Program-made: the position numbers and the translations under genes
Part shown: positions 1 to 5,402 of the stretch, piece after piece
How positions within the stretch are numbered: position 1 is the first letter of the stretch
How the letters are laid out: every line of letters starts with the position of its first letter
Notes under the pieces: generated by a model
Told to the model about the DNA's origin: nothing
What the model saw: only the letters and a program-made list of their open reading frames with translations
The model's database searches: none
Source: Bacillota bacterium
Lineage (GTDB): Bacteria > Bacillota > Clostridia > Lachnospirales > Anaerotignaceae
Length of the DNA stretch: 6,525 nucleotides
Direction: 5' to 3'
Assembly: GCA_017547125.1 (NCBI GenBank)
Contig: JAFYQL010000099.1
Span: 1 to 6,525 of the forward strand

Positions 1-120
1 AAAATTGGCAATGATATAATTTTTTTAGTTAAATGCTTGAATTTCTGGCCGGAGATATCTGCTTTTGGATGGCTTCGGCTTTTAGTTTATACAAAAAGAA
101 GGGCTGACAAATGCACTTGA
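1..120 (+). CDS. 3' end of an upstream gene, unidentified
   Basis: Frame 1 is open from the window edge to TGA at 118-120, giving 39 residues that end in WLRLLVYTKRRADKCT. The other two forward frames hit stops within the first 20 bases, and an open frame of this length in A/T-rich DNA is mildly suggestive of coding. The reading frame overlaps the permease start (111) by 10 nt, as is common for translationally coupled operon genes. The tail is hydrophobic and then basic. I do not recognise the family: it could be the end of a SAM-dependent methyltransferase or another protein made with the transporter, but that is a guess. It could also be a chance open stretch in a leader. Confidence 0.45.
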   Translation, partial: KIGNDIIFLVKCLNFWPEISAFGWLRLLVYTKRRADKCT

Positions 121-1145
121 ATGACAACACAAATCAAAACAGAATACGCAGATGGGTGATATGTTTTTTGCTGATTTCCGTTTCCATTGATATGCTTTTT
201 TTATGGAATATCTGTGCAGGAAGTGTTTCTATTTCGGTGAAGTATATTTTAGAAATTCTTCGCGGAATGCATGCTGAAGATACTGCATATCAGATTATAT
301 GGGGAATACGTATGCCCCGTGCTTTTGCCGCAATGCTTTTGGGTGGTGCATTGTCTGTTTCGGGTTTTCTTCTGCAGACATTTTTCCATAATCCAATTGC
401 AGGACCATTTGTTTTGGGCATATCTTCGGGGGCAAAGCTGATGGTTGCCCTTGTTATGATTGTTCTGCTTGGAAACGGAATTGCAGTAAGCTCTTCGGTG
501 CTGATTCTGGCGTCATTTATAGGCTCTATGATATGTATGGGATTTATTCTTCTGCTTTCACGCAAGGCAGATAATATGTCAGCGCTTATTATAGGCGGCG
601 TTATGATTGGCTATGTATGCTCTGCAATAACAGATATAGCGGTTACCTTTGCTAAGGATACAGATATTGTTAACCTTCACAACTGGTCAATGGGCAGTTT
701 TTCGGGTATAGACTGGGAAAACATAAAGGTTATTGTAGTGGTTGTTGTGGCATCACTTCTTGCGGCATTTTTAATGTCAAAGCCTATTTCTGCATATCAG
801 CAGGGAGAAAATTATGCAAAAAGTGTTGGGGTTAACACAAAACTTTTCAGAATTGGTCTTATTTTAATTTCGGGCTTGCTTTCTGCCTGTGTAACTGCTT
901 TTGCCGGACCAATTTCTTTTGTGGGTATTGCAGTGCCTCATTTAATAAGAAGCCTGCTTAAAACATCCAAGCCTATTTTGGTGATACCGGGATGCTTTTT
1001 TGGCGGTGCAGCATTTTGTCTTATATGTGATTTGATTGCACGTACAGTGTTTGCGCCTACAGATGTGAGCATCAGCTCTGTTACGGCTGTGTTTGGTGCA
1101 CCTGTGGTAATTTATATGCTGATAAAACGTCAGAAAGGGTATTGA
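111..1145 (+). CDS. FecCD-family ABC transporter permease (iron-siderophore/heme/corrinoid import)
   Basis: Integral membrane permease of a type II ABC importer, predicted to pass an iron chelate, heme or corrinoid across the cytoplasmic membrane. At 344 aa it has the usual length of the family. Family hallmarks seen are R-MPRAFAAMLLGGALSVSG at residues 67-85, the HNPIAGPFVLGISSG stretch at 93-107, and the AGPISFVGIAVPHLIR cytoplasmic coupling region at 265-280 that contacts the ATPase. Near the end is the APTDVSISSVTAVFGAPV motif at 315-332. About nine to ten hydrophobic segments are visible, the first at about 15-36. ATG 111 is preceded by AGAAGGG at 97-103, 7 nt away. Its start overlaps the preceding frame and the ATPase gene starts 1 nt after its stop. 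The cognate binding protein is not in the window, so the substrate cannot be named; the family supports iron-complex or cobamide uptake equally. Confidence 0.93.
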   Translation: MHLNDNTNQNRIRRWVICFLLISVSIDMLFLWNICAGSVSISVKYILEILRGMHAEDTAYQIIWGIRMPRAFAAMLLGGALSVSGFLLQTFFHNPIAGPFVLGISSGAKLMVALVMIVLLGNGIAVSSSVLILASFIGSMICMGFILLLSRKADNMSALIIGGVMIGYVCSAITDIAVTFAKDTDIVNLHNWSMGSFSGIDWENIKVIVVVVVASLLAAFLMSKPISAYQQGENYAKSVGVNTKLFRIGLILISGLLSACVTAFAGPISFVGIAVPHLIRSLLKTSKPILVIPGCFFGGAAFCLICDLIARTVFAPTDVSISSVTAVFGAPVVIYMLIKRQKGY

Positions 1146-1146
1146 T

Positions 1147-1908
1147 ATGAAAGAAAACAAAATTATCAAAACTGAAAATGTGTCAGTCGGTTACCGTGGG
1201 AATGTAGTTGTGGACGGAGTTGATATAGAAATTGGCTCTGGCGAAATAGTAACATTGGTAGGCCCTAACGGAGGCGGAAAATCCACATTGCTTAAAACTA
1301 TTGCAGCACAGCTTGAAACAGTAAGCGGCACTGTGTTTCTGCAGGGTGAAGATTTGAAAAACCTTTCGGGCAAAGATGTGGCAAGAAAAATGGCACTTGT
1401 TTTAACAATGCATCAGAAAACAGAAGGAATGACTTGCTGGGATGTGGCATCTGCAGGCAGATATCCGTATACAGGCAGAATGGGTATACTTTCTGCAGAA
1501 GACAGAAAAAAAGTTGAAGATGCCATGAAACTAGTGCATACCTTTGAACTTCGTGATACAGATTTTAATGCCATAAGCGACGGACAGAAACAAAGGGTAA
1601 TTCTTGCAAGGGCAATTTGTCAGGAACCGTCTGTTATTGTGCTTGATGAGCCCACAAGCTTTCTTGATATAAAACATAAGCTTGAACTGTTGTCTGTGCT
1701 TAAAAATATGGCAAAAAATCAGAAAACGGCAATTGTTCTTTCAATGCACGAGGTTGAACTGGCGAAAAAAATATCAGATAAGGTGCTTTGCATAAAAGAA
1801 GGAAAGATAGAAAAAACAGGCTCACCTGAAGATGTGCTGACAGAAGAATATATTTGTCATCTGTATGATATAAGCAGAGAAGATTATAAAAATTATTTTG
1901 GAAAATAA
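1147..1908 (+). CDS. FecE/BtuD-type ABC transporter ATP-binding protein
   Basis: Cytoplasmic ATPase that powers the FecCD permease encoded directly upstream. The 253 aa length is typical. Visible motifs are Walker A GPNGGGKST (39-47), ABC signature in the SDGQKQR form (144-150), Walker B VIVLDEP with D167 and E168, the D-loop SFLD (171-174) and the H-loop histidine H201 in SMHEVELA. The Q-loop is unusual: the segment VLTMHQKTEGMT (85-96) does not put Gln at the expected place, where relatives such as FecE have PQHH. Between the permease stop (1145) and this ATG is a single base, and AAAGGG at 1134-1139 inside the permease gene serves as ribosome binding site, so translation is probably coupled. 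The gene stops at 1906-1908, where the terminator stem begins. Chelate specificity cannot be inferred. Confidence 0.94.
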   Translation: MKENKIIKTENVSVGYRGNVVVDGVDIEIGSGEIVTLVGPNGGGKSTLLKTIAAQLETVSGTVFLQGEDLKNLSGKDVARKMALVLTMHQKTEGMTCWDVASAGRYPYTGRMGILSAEDRKKVEDAMKLVHTFELRDTDFNAISDGQKQRVILARAICQEPSVIVLDEPTSFLDIKHKLELLSVLKNMAKNQKTAIVLSMHEVELAKKISDKVLCIKEGKIEKTGSPEDVLTEEYICHLYDISREDYKNYFGK

Positions 1909-1940
1909 AAAACACATATCCCAAAAGGATATGTGTTTTT
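1908..1940. terminator. Bidirectional intrinsic terminator between convergent genes
   Basis: A perfect 14-bp stem (1908-1921 with 1927-1940) closes a 5-nt CAAAA loop. The core arms are ACACATATCC and GGATATGTGT. Its outer bases are A's on the left and T's on the right, so either strand yields a hairpin ending in a U-rich tail. It touches the ATPase stop (1906-1908) on one side and lies 3 nt from the end of the minus-strand gene (1944) on the other. It should terminate both transcripts. Confidence 0.92.
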
Positions 1941-1943
1941 GTT

Positions 1944-3281
1944 TTAGAATAAAAGATGTGCACAAATTGCAATTACCGGAAGTGTGACGATAGTTCTTTC
2001 AAGGAATATAATGAAAAGATCTTTTAATGAAACAGGGATTTTACTGCCCATAATGATACTTCCGATTTCAGACATATAGATAAGCTGAGTTACGCTTGTT
2101 GCTGCAATAACAAATCTTGTGATGTCGCTTTCGATAGATGTTGCAATTACGCTAGGTAAGAACATATCGGCAAAACCAACGATTACTGTCTGGCTTGCAA
2201 GCTCTGCTTCAGGAATCTGAAGAAGGTTATATATAAATGTAAAAGGAATACCAAGTATTCTGAACACAGGTGTAAATTCTGCGATGATAAGTGCAATTGT
2301 ACCCATTGCAAGAATTACAGGTAATGTACCGAACCACATTTCAAATACGTTTTCGATGCCTTCTCTTGCGAAGTCTTTGAAAGTAGGTGCATTTTCTGCT
2401 TTTTTAAGTGCAAGCTGCATACCGTATTTAAATGAAGACATGCCTTTTGGAATATCTTCACGGTGGCTTACGCTTGTGTAGTATGTATCAGGCACCTTTG
2501 AAAGCGGCGGAAGTTTTGGCACAATAATAGCTGCCACTATGCCTGCAAGGGAAACTACTAAATAAAAAGGAACAAACATTGCCTCAAGGTTAACCTGGCT
2601 GATAACAACAAGGCTGAATGTGATGCTTACTGCAGAGAATGTTGTGGCAATTACTGTTGCTTCTCTTTTTGAATAGAAGCCTTCTTCGTACTGTCTGCTT
2701 GTAAGAAGAACACCGATAGAGCCGTCGCCTAACCATGATGCCACACAGTCTAATGCGCTTCTGCCAGGAAGGTTAAATATAGGACGCATAAGCTTTATCA
2801 TAAGTGCGCCGAAAAAGTCGAGAAGACCATAGTTAAGAAGAAGTGCAAGCAAAATACCTGCAAGAAGGAATACACAAACAAGGATCGGGATAAGGTCATT
2901 GATAACCATTCCGCCTGTTGCACCGCCTATGATATATTCAGGACCGATGTTGAAGTAAATCATATTGGCAAATACAAAACCAATGATACGGATAGCAAGC
3001 CAGAAGCCTTTTACACGGAAGAGACTATCAAGCTTAGGGTTCTTTTTAAGGAAAGAAATGCCCACTGCTTTGTGTATCAAAGTGAGTATTGTGCTGAGAG
3101 AAATAAGCACCCATATAATTGTAAGCGTTGCATCTCCCATAATATCAAGAAGTGCGTTTGCCACAATGGCAATAGGAATTGTGAAGTTTCCGTCAGCCTT
3201 TATTGGCGTTACAAATAAAAATGCACCGATGAGTGACGGAATTAAAAATTTGAAAAATCTTTTGTCTTTTAATAAGTTCAT
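1944..3281 (-). CDS. yjiH: YjiH-family membrane protein with nucleoside-recognition (gate) domains
   Basis: A 445-aa polytopic inner-membrane protein resembling E. coli YjiH, whose family carries nucleoside-recognition/gate domains related to those of nucleoside transporters and the spore maturation proteins SpmA/SpmB. Hydrophobic segments lie near residues 11-27, 34-70, 95-112, 130-150, 211-228, 236-255, 317-335, 343-355 and 425-445. Two similar-looking gate-type regions can be seen. The first is around 168-195, with GRSALDCVASWLGDGSIGVL. The second is around 362-412, with VGFADMFLPSVIA and MSEIGSIIMGSKIP. A soluble linker rich in charged residues lies at 258-312. ATG at 3281 has AGAGGA at 3292-3287 on the minus strand, 5 nt away. 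The transported solute of this family is not established, so the role is open. It is divergent from spoIIID, and a SpoIIID-box-like sequence lies in the shared control region. It appears to be a single-gene unit ending at the 1908-1940 hairpin. Confidence 0.85.
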   Translation of the reverse strand: MNLLKDKRFFKFLIPSLIGAFLFVTPIKADGNFTIPIAIVANALLDIMGDATLTIIWVLISLSTILTLIHKAVGISFLKKNPKLDSLFRVKGFWLAIRIIGFVFANMIYFNIGPEYIIGGATGGMVINDLIPILVCVFLLAGILLALLLNYGLLDFFGALMIKLMRPIFNLPGRSALDCVASWLGDGSIGVLLTSRQYEEGFYSKREATVIATTFSAVSITFSLVVISQVNLEAMFVPFYLVVSLAGIVAAIIVPKLPPLSKVPDTYYTSVSHREDIPKGMSSFKYGMQLALKKAENAPTFKDFAREGIENVFEMWFGTLPVILAMGTIALIIAEFTPVFRILGIPFTFIYNLLQIPEAELASQTVIVGFADMFLPSVIATSIESDITRFVIAATSVTQLIYMSEIGSIIMGSKIPVSLKDLFIIFLERTIVTLPVIAICAHLLF

Positions 3282-3334
3282 AGCTGTCCTCTTTATACAT
3301 TATAAGTTCACAAAATATGCAATAACTTTAACAT

Positions 3335-3361
3335 TTTATACTGCTTTTGGGAATAATGCAA
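3335..3361 (-). promoter_or_regulatory. Possible sigma-A promoter for yjiH
   Basis: On the minus strand, TTGCAT (3361-3356) and TATAAA (3340-3335) are separated by 15 nt, shorter than the ideal 17. Transcription would begin near 3328 and leave a leader of about 47 nt before ATG 3281. It is a weak match in A/T-rich DNA and was chosen because its position suits the gene. Confidence 0.28.
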
Positions 3362-3451
3362 GTTTAATTTGAGTGAAAAAGCCTTGAAAATGCTGAATTT
3401 CAGTGAGAATTTGATGTTGTTTGCAGAAAATGTATAAAATATAATTTATGC

Positions 3452-3461
3452 ACTTGTTTTA
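3452..3461 (-). promoter_or_regulatory. Candidate SpoIIID binding site
   Basis: The minus strand reads TAAAACAAGT, a 10/10 fit to the published Bacillus SpoIIID consensus WWRRACARNY. A weaker copy, TGAAACAAGG (3493-3484, 8/10), lies 32 bp away with the same AACAAG core, and a 9/10 copy (3291-3282) overlaps the yjiH ribosome binding site. The strong site falls between the divergent genes yjiH and spoIIID. Degenerate ten-base matches arise by chance, so this remains a candidate. Confidence 0.3.
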
Positions 3462-3470
3462 TGCAAAAAA

Positions 3471-3499
3471 ACTTATTCCTATTCCTTGTTTCATACTTT
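3471..3499 (+). promoter_or_regulatory. Possible sigma-E (mother-cell) promoter for spoIIID
   Basis: ACTTATT (3471-3477), 14 nt, then CATACTTT (3492-3499) resembles the sigma-E elements KMATATT and CATACAMT, matching 5 of 7 and 6 of 8 positions. In Bacillus subtilis spoIIID is transcribed by sigma-E, so the element is expected here. Transcription would start near 3506, about 47 nt before the start codon. The match is imperfect and A/T-rich DNA gives false positives. Confidence 0.33.
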
Positions 3500-3539
3500 G
3501 GATGTGCAGAGCATATACATAACCAAGATAACTTAATTT

Positions 3540-3544
3540 GGGAG
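3540..3544 (+). promoter_or_regulatory. spoIIID: Ribosome binding site that fixes the spoIIID start
   Basis: GGGAG at 3540-3544 lies 8 nt before TTG at 3553. An earlier in-frame TTG at 3538 overlaps this site and has no binding site of its own, and an in-frame GTG at 3544 also touches it. The TTG at 3553 is therefore the supported start. Confidence 0.7.
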
Positions 3545-3552
3545 TGCTTGGT

Positions 3553-3816
3553 TTGAAGACATACATAGAAGAAAGAGCCATTGAAGTGGCAAACTATATA
3601 ATCAGCTGCAATGCCACCGTAAGACAGACAGCAAAGCTTTTTGGCATATCAAAAAGCACTGTGCATAAAGACATAACCGACCGTGTTGAAAAACTTGACC
3701 CCGACCTTGCAAAGAGCGTAAGGCGTGTGCTTGAGGTTAATAAGGCAGAAAGGCATATCAGAGGCGGTGTGGCAACGAAAGAAAAATATCTGAAAAAGCA
3801 GCAGAAAAAATCATAA
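3553..3816 (+). CDS. spoIIID: SpoIIID, sporulation transcription factor of the mother cell
   Basis: Small DNA-binding regulator that in Bacillus and Clostridium adjusts the sigma-E regulon in the mother cell, activating some genes and repressing others and helping the switch to sigma-K. The predicted protein is 87 aa, close to the usual 80-95. It has the characteristic N-terminus YIEERAIEVANYII (4-17), a helix-turn-helix spanning about 22-41 (TVRQTAKLFGISKSTVHKDI), then LDPDLAKSV (48-56) and the diagnostic RHIRGGVATKEKY (67-79) followed by a lysine-rich tail. That basic C-terminal region also contributes to DNA binding in the family. The start is a TTG with a well-placed GGGAG site; an alternative upstream TTG would add five residues that the family lacks. 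It is transcribed alone, away from yjiH, and ends at a hairpin terminator. Its presence shows that the host lineage makes, or descends from bacteria that made, endospores. Confidence 0.95.
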   Translation: MKTYIEERAIEVANYIISCNATVRQTAKLFGISKSTVHKDITDRVEKLDPDLAKSVRRVLEVNKAERHIRGGVATKEKYLKKQQKKS

Positions 3817-3849
3817 TGGCAAACAGATATCACAAATAACCAAAAAAAC

Positions 3850-3879
3850 AGAGGAGCATGCACAAGGCTTCTCTTTTTT
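3850..3879 (+). terminator. Intrinsic terminator after spoIIID
   Basis: AGAGGAGC (3850-3857) pairs with GCTTCTCT (3867-3874) in an 8-bp stem with one G-U pair and a 9-nt loop. It is followed directly by a T-run to 3879. It lies 33 nt after the spoIIID stop codon and separates it from the pur operon. Confidence 0.82.
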
Positions 3880-3993
3880 GATGGAATTTTTTAAAAATAA
3901 ATTTGACTGAAAATCAATTTTGCACATATAAATGTAGTTTTTTTGTAGTTTTTTAATAAATTTTACAAAAAATTACCATAAAGGTATTATCAA
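3880..3993. other. Gene-free A/T-rich region upstream of the purE promoter
   Basis: No coding frame is supported between the spoIIID terminator and purE. This part holds a perfect tandem 11-bp repeat, TGTAGTTTTTT (3933-3943 and 3944-3954), which puts T-tracts about one helical turn apart. A further A-tract follows at 3967-3972 and a small inverted repeat TACC-ATAAA-GGTA at 3974-3986. The phased tracts suggest bent DNA or an UP-element just upstream of the promoter at 3994-4022. No recognised repressor operator was identified. Confidence 0.5.
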
Positions 3994-4022
3994 TTGCTAC
4001 TGGTAAAAAAATGAGTTATAAT
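3994..4022 (+). promoter_or_regulatory. Sigma-A promoter of the purE-purC-purF operon
   Basis: TTGCTA (3994-3999), a 17-nt spacer and a perfect TATAAT (4017-4022). Spacing is ideal and the -10 box is consensus, so this is the best promoter in the window. Transcription should start near 4029-4031, giving a leader of about 110 nt before purE. Confidence 0.8.
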
Positions 4023-4034
4023 GAAAAATGGGTT

Positions 4035-4071
4035 AAGAGGTAGCACCTTTTATTTAGGTGCGTATTTTTCT
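4035..4071 (+). promoter_or_regulatory. Candidate transcription attenuator in the purE leader
   Basis: Three segments compete. Segment A, AAGAGGT (4035-4041), can pair with segment B, ACCTTTT (4045-4051), as a 7-bp stem with an AGC triloop and one G-U pair. Alternatively GCACCT (4043-4048) pairs with segment C, AGGTGC (4056-4061), as a 6-bp stem with a 7-nt loop, followed by GTATTTTTCTT. The second form looks like a terminator just upstream of purE; the first would prevent it. No known riboswitch aptamer fits, since only a few bases separate the predicted transcription start from segment A. A plain leader hairpin with partial termination is the simpler alternative. Confidence 0.5.
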
Positions 4072-4140
4072 TAAAAATAATAAAAAATAATAAAAGTTTT
4101 TGAAAAAAAGATGCAACCAACCAAATTAAGGAGCGTGTAA

Positions 4141-4638
4141 ATGATGAAAAAAGTAGCAGTAATCATGGGTTCAGACTCTGATTGGCCAGTAGTTAAAGGT
4201 GCATGTGCTCAGCTTGATGCATTTGGTATACCTTATGAGGCACATATACTCAGTGCACACCGCACACCGGCTGAAGCGGCAGAGTTTGCTAAAAATGCCC
4301 GTGCTAACGGATTTGGTGTTTTAATTTGTGCAGCAGGTATGGCGGCTCACCTTGCAGGTGCTTTTGCAGGAAACTCAACTCTTCCTGTTATCGGTATTCC
4401 TATGAAGGGCGGAGCAATGGATGGTCTTGATGCACTTCTTGCAACAGTTCAGATGCCAAGCGGTATTCCGGTGGCAACAGTAGCTATTAACGGAGCTAAA
4501 AATGCGGCAGTTCTTGCAGCACAGATTCTTGCAGTGGCTGATGATGACCTTGCAGCAAAGCTTGATGCAGCAAGAGAAGAAATGGCAGCACAGATTGCAG
4601 AAAAAGAAGCTAAGCTTCAGGCTGAAATTAACGGATAA
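4141..4638 (+). CDS. purE: PurE, N5-carboxyaminoimidazole ribonucleotide mutase
   Basis: Cytoplasmic enzyme of de novo purine synthesis that forms 4-carboxy-AIR (CAIR), normally by moving the carboxyl group of N5-CAIR made by PurK. The 165-aa length is typical of the single-domain bacterial enzyme. Signatures are GSDSDWP (10-16), SAHRTP (38-43) with the catalytic-type H40, AAGMAAHLAG (64-73) with H70, and PVIGIPMKGG (82-91) followed by MPSGIPVATVAING (105-118). The last 30 residues are Ala/Glu/Lys-rich and probably helical. AAGGAG (4128-4133) sits 7 nt from ATG 4141 and 10 nt from a second ATG at 4144, so either Met may start the protein. It is the first gene of the operon, behind the promoter at 3994-4022 and the leader hairpins; purC follows after 47 nt. 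No purK lies next to it in the window. Confidence 0.96.
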   Translation: MMKKVAVIMGSDSDWPVVKGACAQLDAFGIPYEAHILSAHRTPAEAAEFAKNARANGFGVLICAAGMAAHLAGAFAGNSTLPVIGIPMKGGAMDGLDALLATVQMPSGIPVATVAINGAKNAAVLAAQILAVADDDLAAKLDAAREEMAAQIAEKEAKLQAEING

Positions 4639-4671
4639 CAATTGATTTTAAATATATTTTTTATAGTATTT

Positions 4672-4678
4672 AGGGGGA
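4672..4678 (+). promoter_or_regulatory. purC: Ribosome binding site that fixes the purC start
   Basis: AGGGGGA at 4672-4678 lies 7 nt before ATG 4686. An in-frame TTG at 4680 is only 1 nt from the site and would add just two residues before the conserved start of PurC, so the ATG is preferred. Confidence 0.75.
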
Positions 4679-4685
4679 ATTGACA

Positions 4686-5366
4686 ATGAAACATGTTTAC
4701 ACAGGTAAAACAAAAGATGTATATGCACTTGATAACGGCAACTACCTTTTAAAATTTAAAGATGATTGTACAGGTAAAGACGGCGTATTTGATCCGGGCG
4801 AAAACTCAGTAGGCCTTACAATTGAAGGTGTTGGCGATGTTAACCTCAGAATGTCAATTTATTTCTTTGAAAAAATCAATGCAGCTGGCATTAAAACACA
4901 TTATGTAAATGCAAGCCTTGAAGATACAACTATGGAAGTTCTTCCTGGCAAAGTTTTTGGCGAAGGTCTTGAAGTTATCTGCCGTCACAAAGCAGTAGGC
5001 AGCTTCTTACGTCGTTATGGTCAGTATATTGAAGCAGGTGCAGACCTTCCTGCTTATGTTGAAACAACAATCAAAAATGATGAACTTGGCGATCCGCTCA
5101 TCACAAAAGACGCACTTGTTGCACTTGGCATTATGACAGATGAACAGTATGAAGATATCAAATCAATGACACAGCAGATTACACAGATTGTTGCTGATGA
5201 CCTTAAAGAAAAAGGCCTGGTTCTTGATGATATCAAGTTTGAATTCGGCTATGATGCAGACGGCAAAGTTATGCTTATTGACGAAGTTGCATCAGGCAAC
5301 ATGAGAGTATACAAAGACGGCGAATATATTGACCCAATGACACTTTCAGAATTGTTTTTCGCTTAA
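4686..5366 (+). CDS. purC: PurC, SAICAR synthase (phosphoribosylaminoimidazole-succinocarboxamide synthase)
   Basis: Joins CAIR, the product of PurE, to aspartate with ATP to make SAICAR in the cytoplasm. The predicted 226 aa is slightly shorter than the common 235-240. The N-terminus YTGKTKDVY (5-13) is the family's glycine/lysine ATP-binding loop, and KFKDD (23-27) matches its next strand. RHKAVGSFLRRYG (100-112) corresponds to the canonical RN-AAGSF-KR-G segment, and KNDELGDPLI (130-139) to KND-LGDP-I. DEVASGNMR (199-207) stands where most family members have DE-SPD--R. Residues 28-50 also differ from the common DATAFNG version, so this is a divergent branch, but the core is intact. It sits 47 nt after purE and 36 nt before the purF homologue, in one operon. 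Confidence 0.93.
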   Translation: MKHVYTGKTKDVYALDNGNYLLKFKDDCTGKDGVFDPGENSVGLTIEGVGDVNLRMSIYFFEKINAAGIKTHYVNASLEDTTMEVLPGKVFGEGLEVICRHKAVGSFLRRYGQYIEAGADLPAYVETTIKNDELGDPLITKDALVALGIMTDEQYEDIKSMTQQITQIVADDLKEKGLVLDDIKFEFGYDADGKVMLIDEVASGNMRVYKDGEYIDPMTLSELFFA

Positions 5367-5387
5367 TCAGCAGAGTGTAAAACTAAT

Positions 5388-5394
5388 GGGAGGT
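5388..5394 (+). promoter_or_regulatory. purF: Ribosome binding site of the purF homologue, with an in-frame stop that fixes its start
   Basis: GGGAGGT (5388-5394) lies 8 nt before ATG 5403. A TAA at 5394-5396 is in frame with that ATG and only 7 nt upstream, so the protein cannot be extended at its N-terminus. This matters because the residue after Met is not the Cys expected in PurF. Confidence 0.85.
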
Positions 5395-5402
5395 AACCAA
5401 TA

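Noticed and set aside
3299..3304. Perfect TATAAT on the minus strand upstream of yjiH
   Set aside because: Transcription would start inside the ribosome binding site at 3287-3292, and no -35 box is present at suitable spacing.
2965..3372. Plus-strand open frame of 135 codons opposite yjiH
   Set aside because: It lies antisense to a clear membrane protein gene, and its product matches nothing recognisable.
3417..3445. TTGTTT-N17-TATAAT on the plus strand, a possible sigma-A promoter for spoIIID
   Set aside because: The -35 box is poor, the leader would be about 100 nt, and the A/T-rich context makes TATAAT likely by chance. The sigma-E-like element nearer the gene fits biology better, though both remain unproven.
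4033..4070. Resemblance of AGAGGTAGCACCT plus a hairpin and T-run to the end of a T-box leader
   Set aside because: A T-box needs a stem I of well over 100 nt upstream, but the strong promoter at 3994-4022 and the A/T-rich DNA before it leave no room for one. The core AGGGTGG-ACCGCG is also not matched.
3880..4140. Purine, PRPP or ppGpp riboswitch expected ahead of purE
   Set aside because: No conserved aptamer sequence is visible, and the leader before the hairpin is too short for one.
4375..4641. Minus-strand open frame opposite purE
   Set aside because: Its Cys-, Ser- and Asn-rich translation is typical of the antisense of a well-conserved gene. It has no family resemblance.
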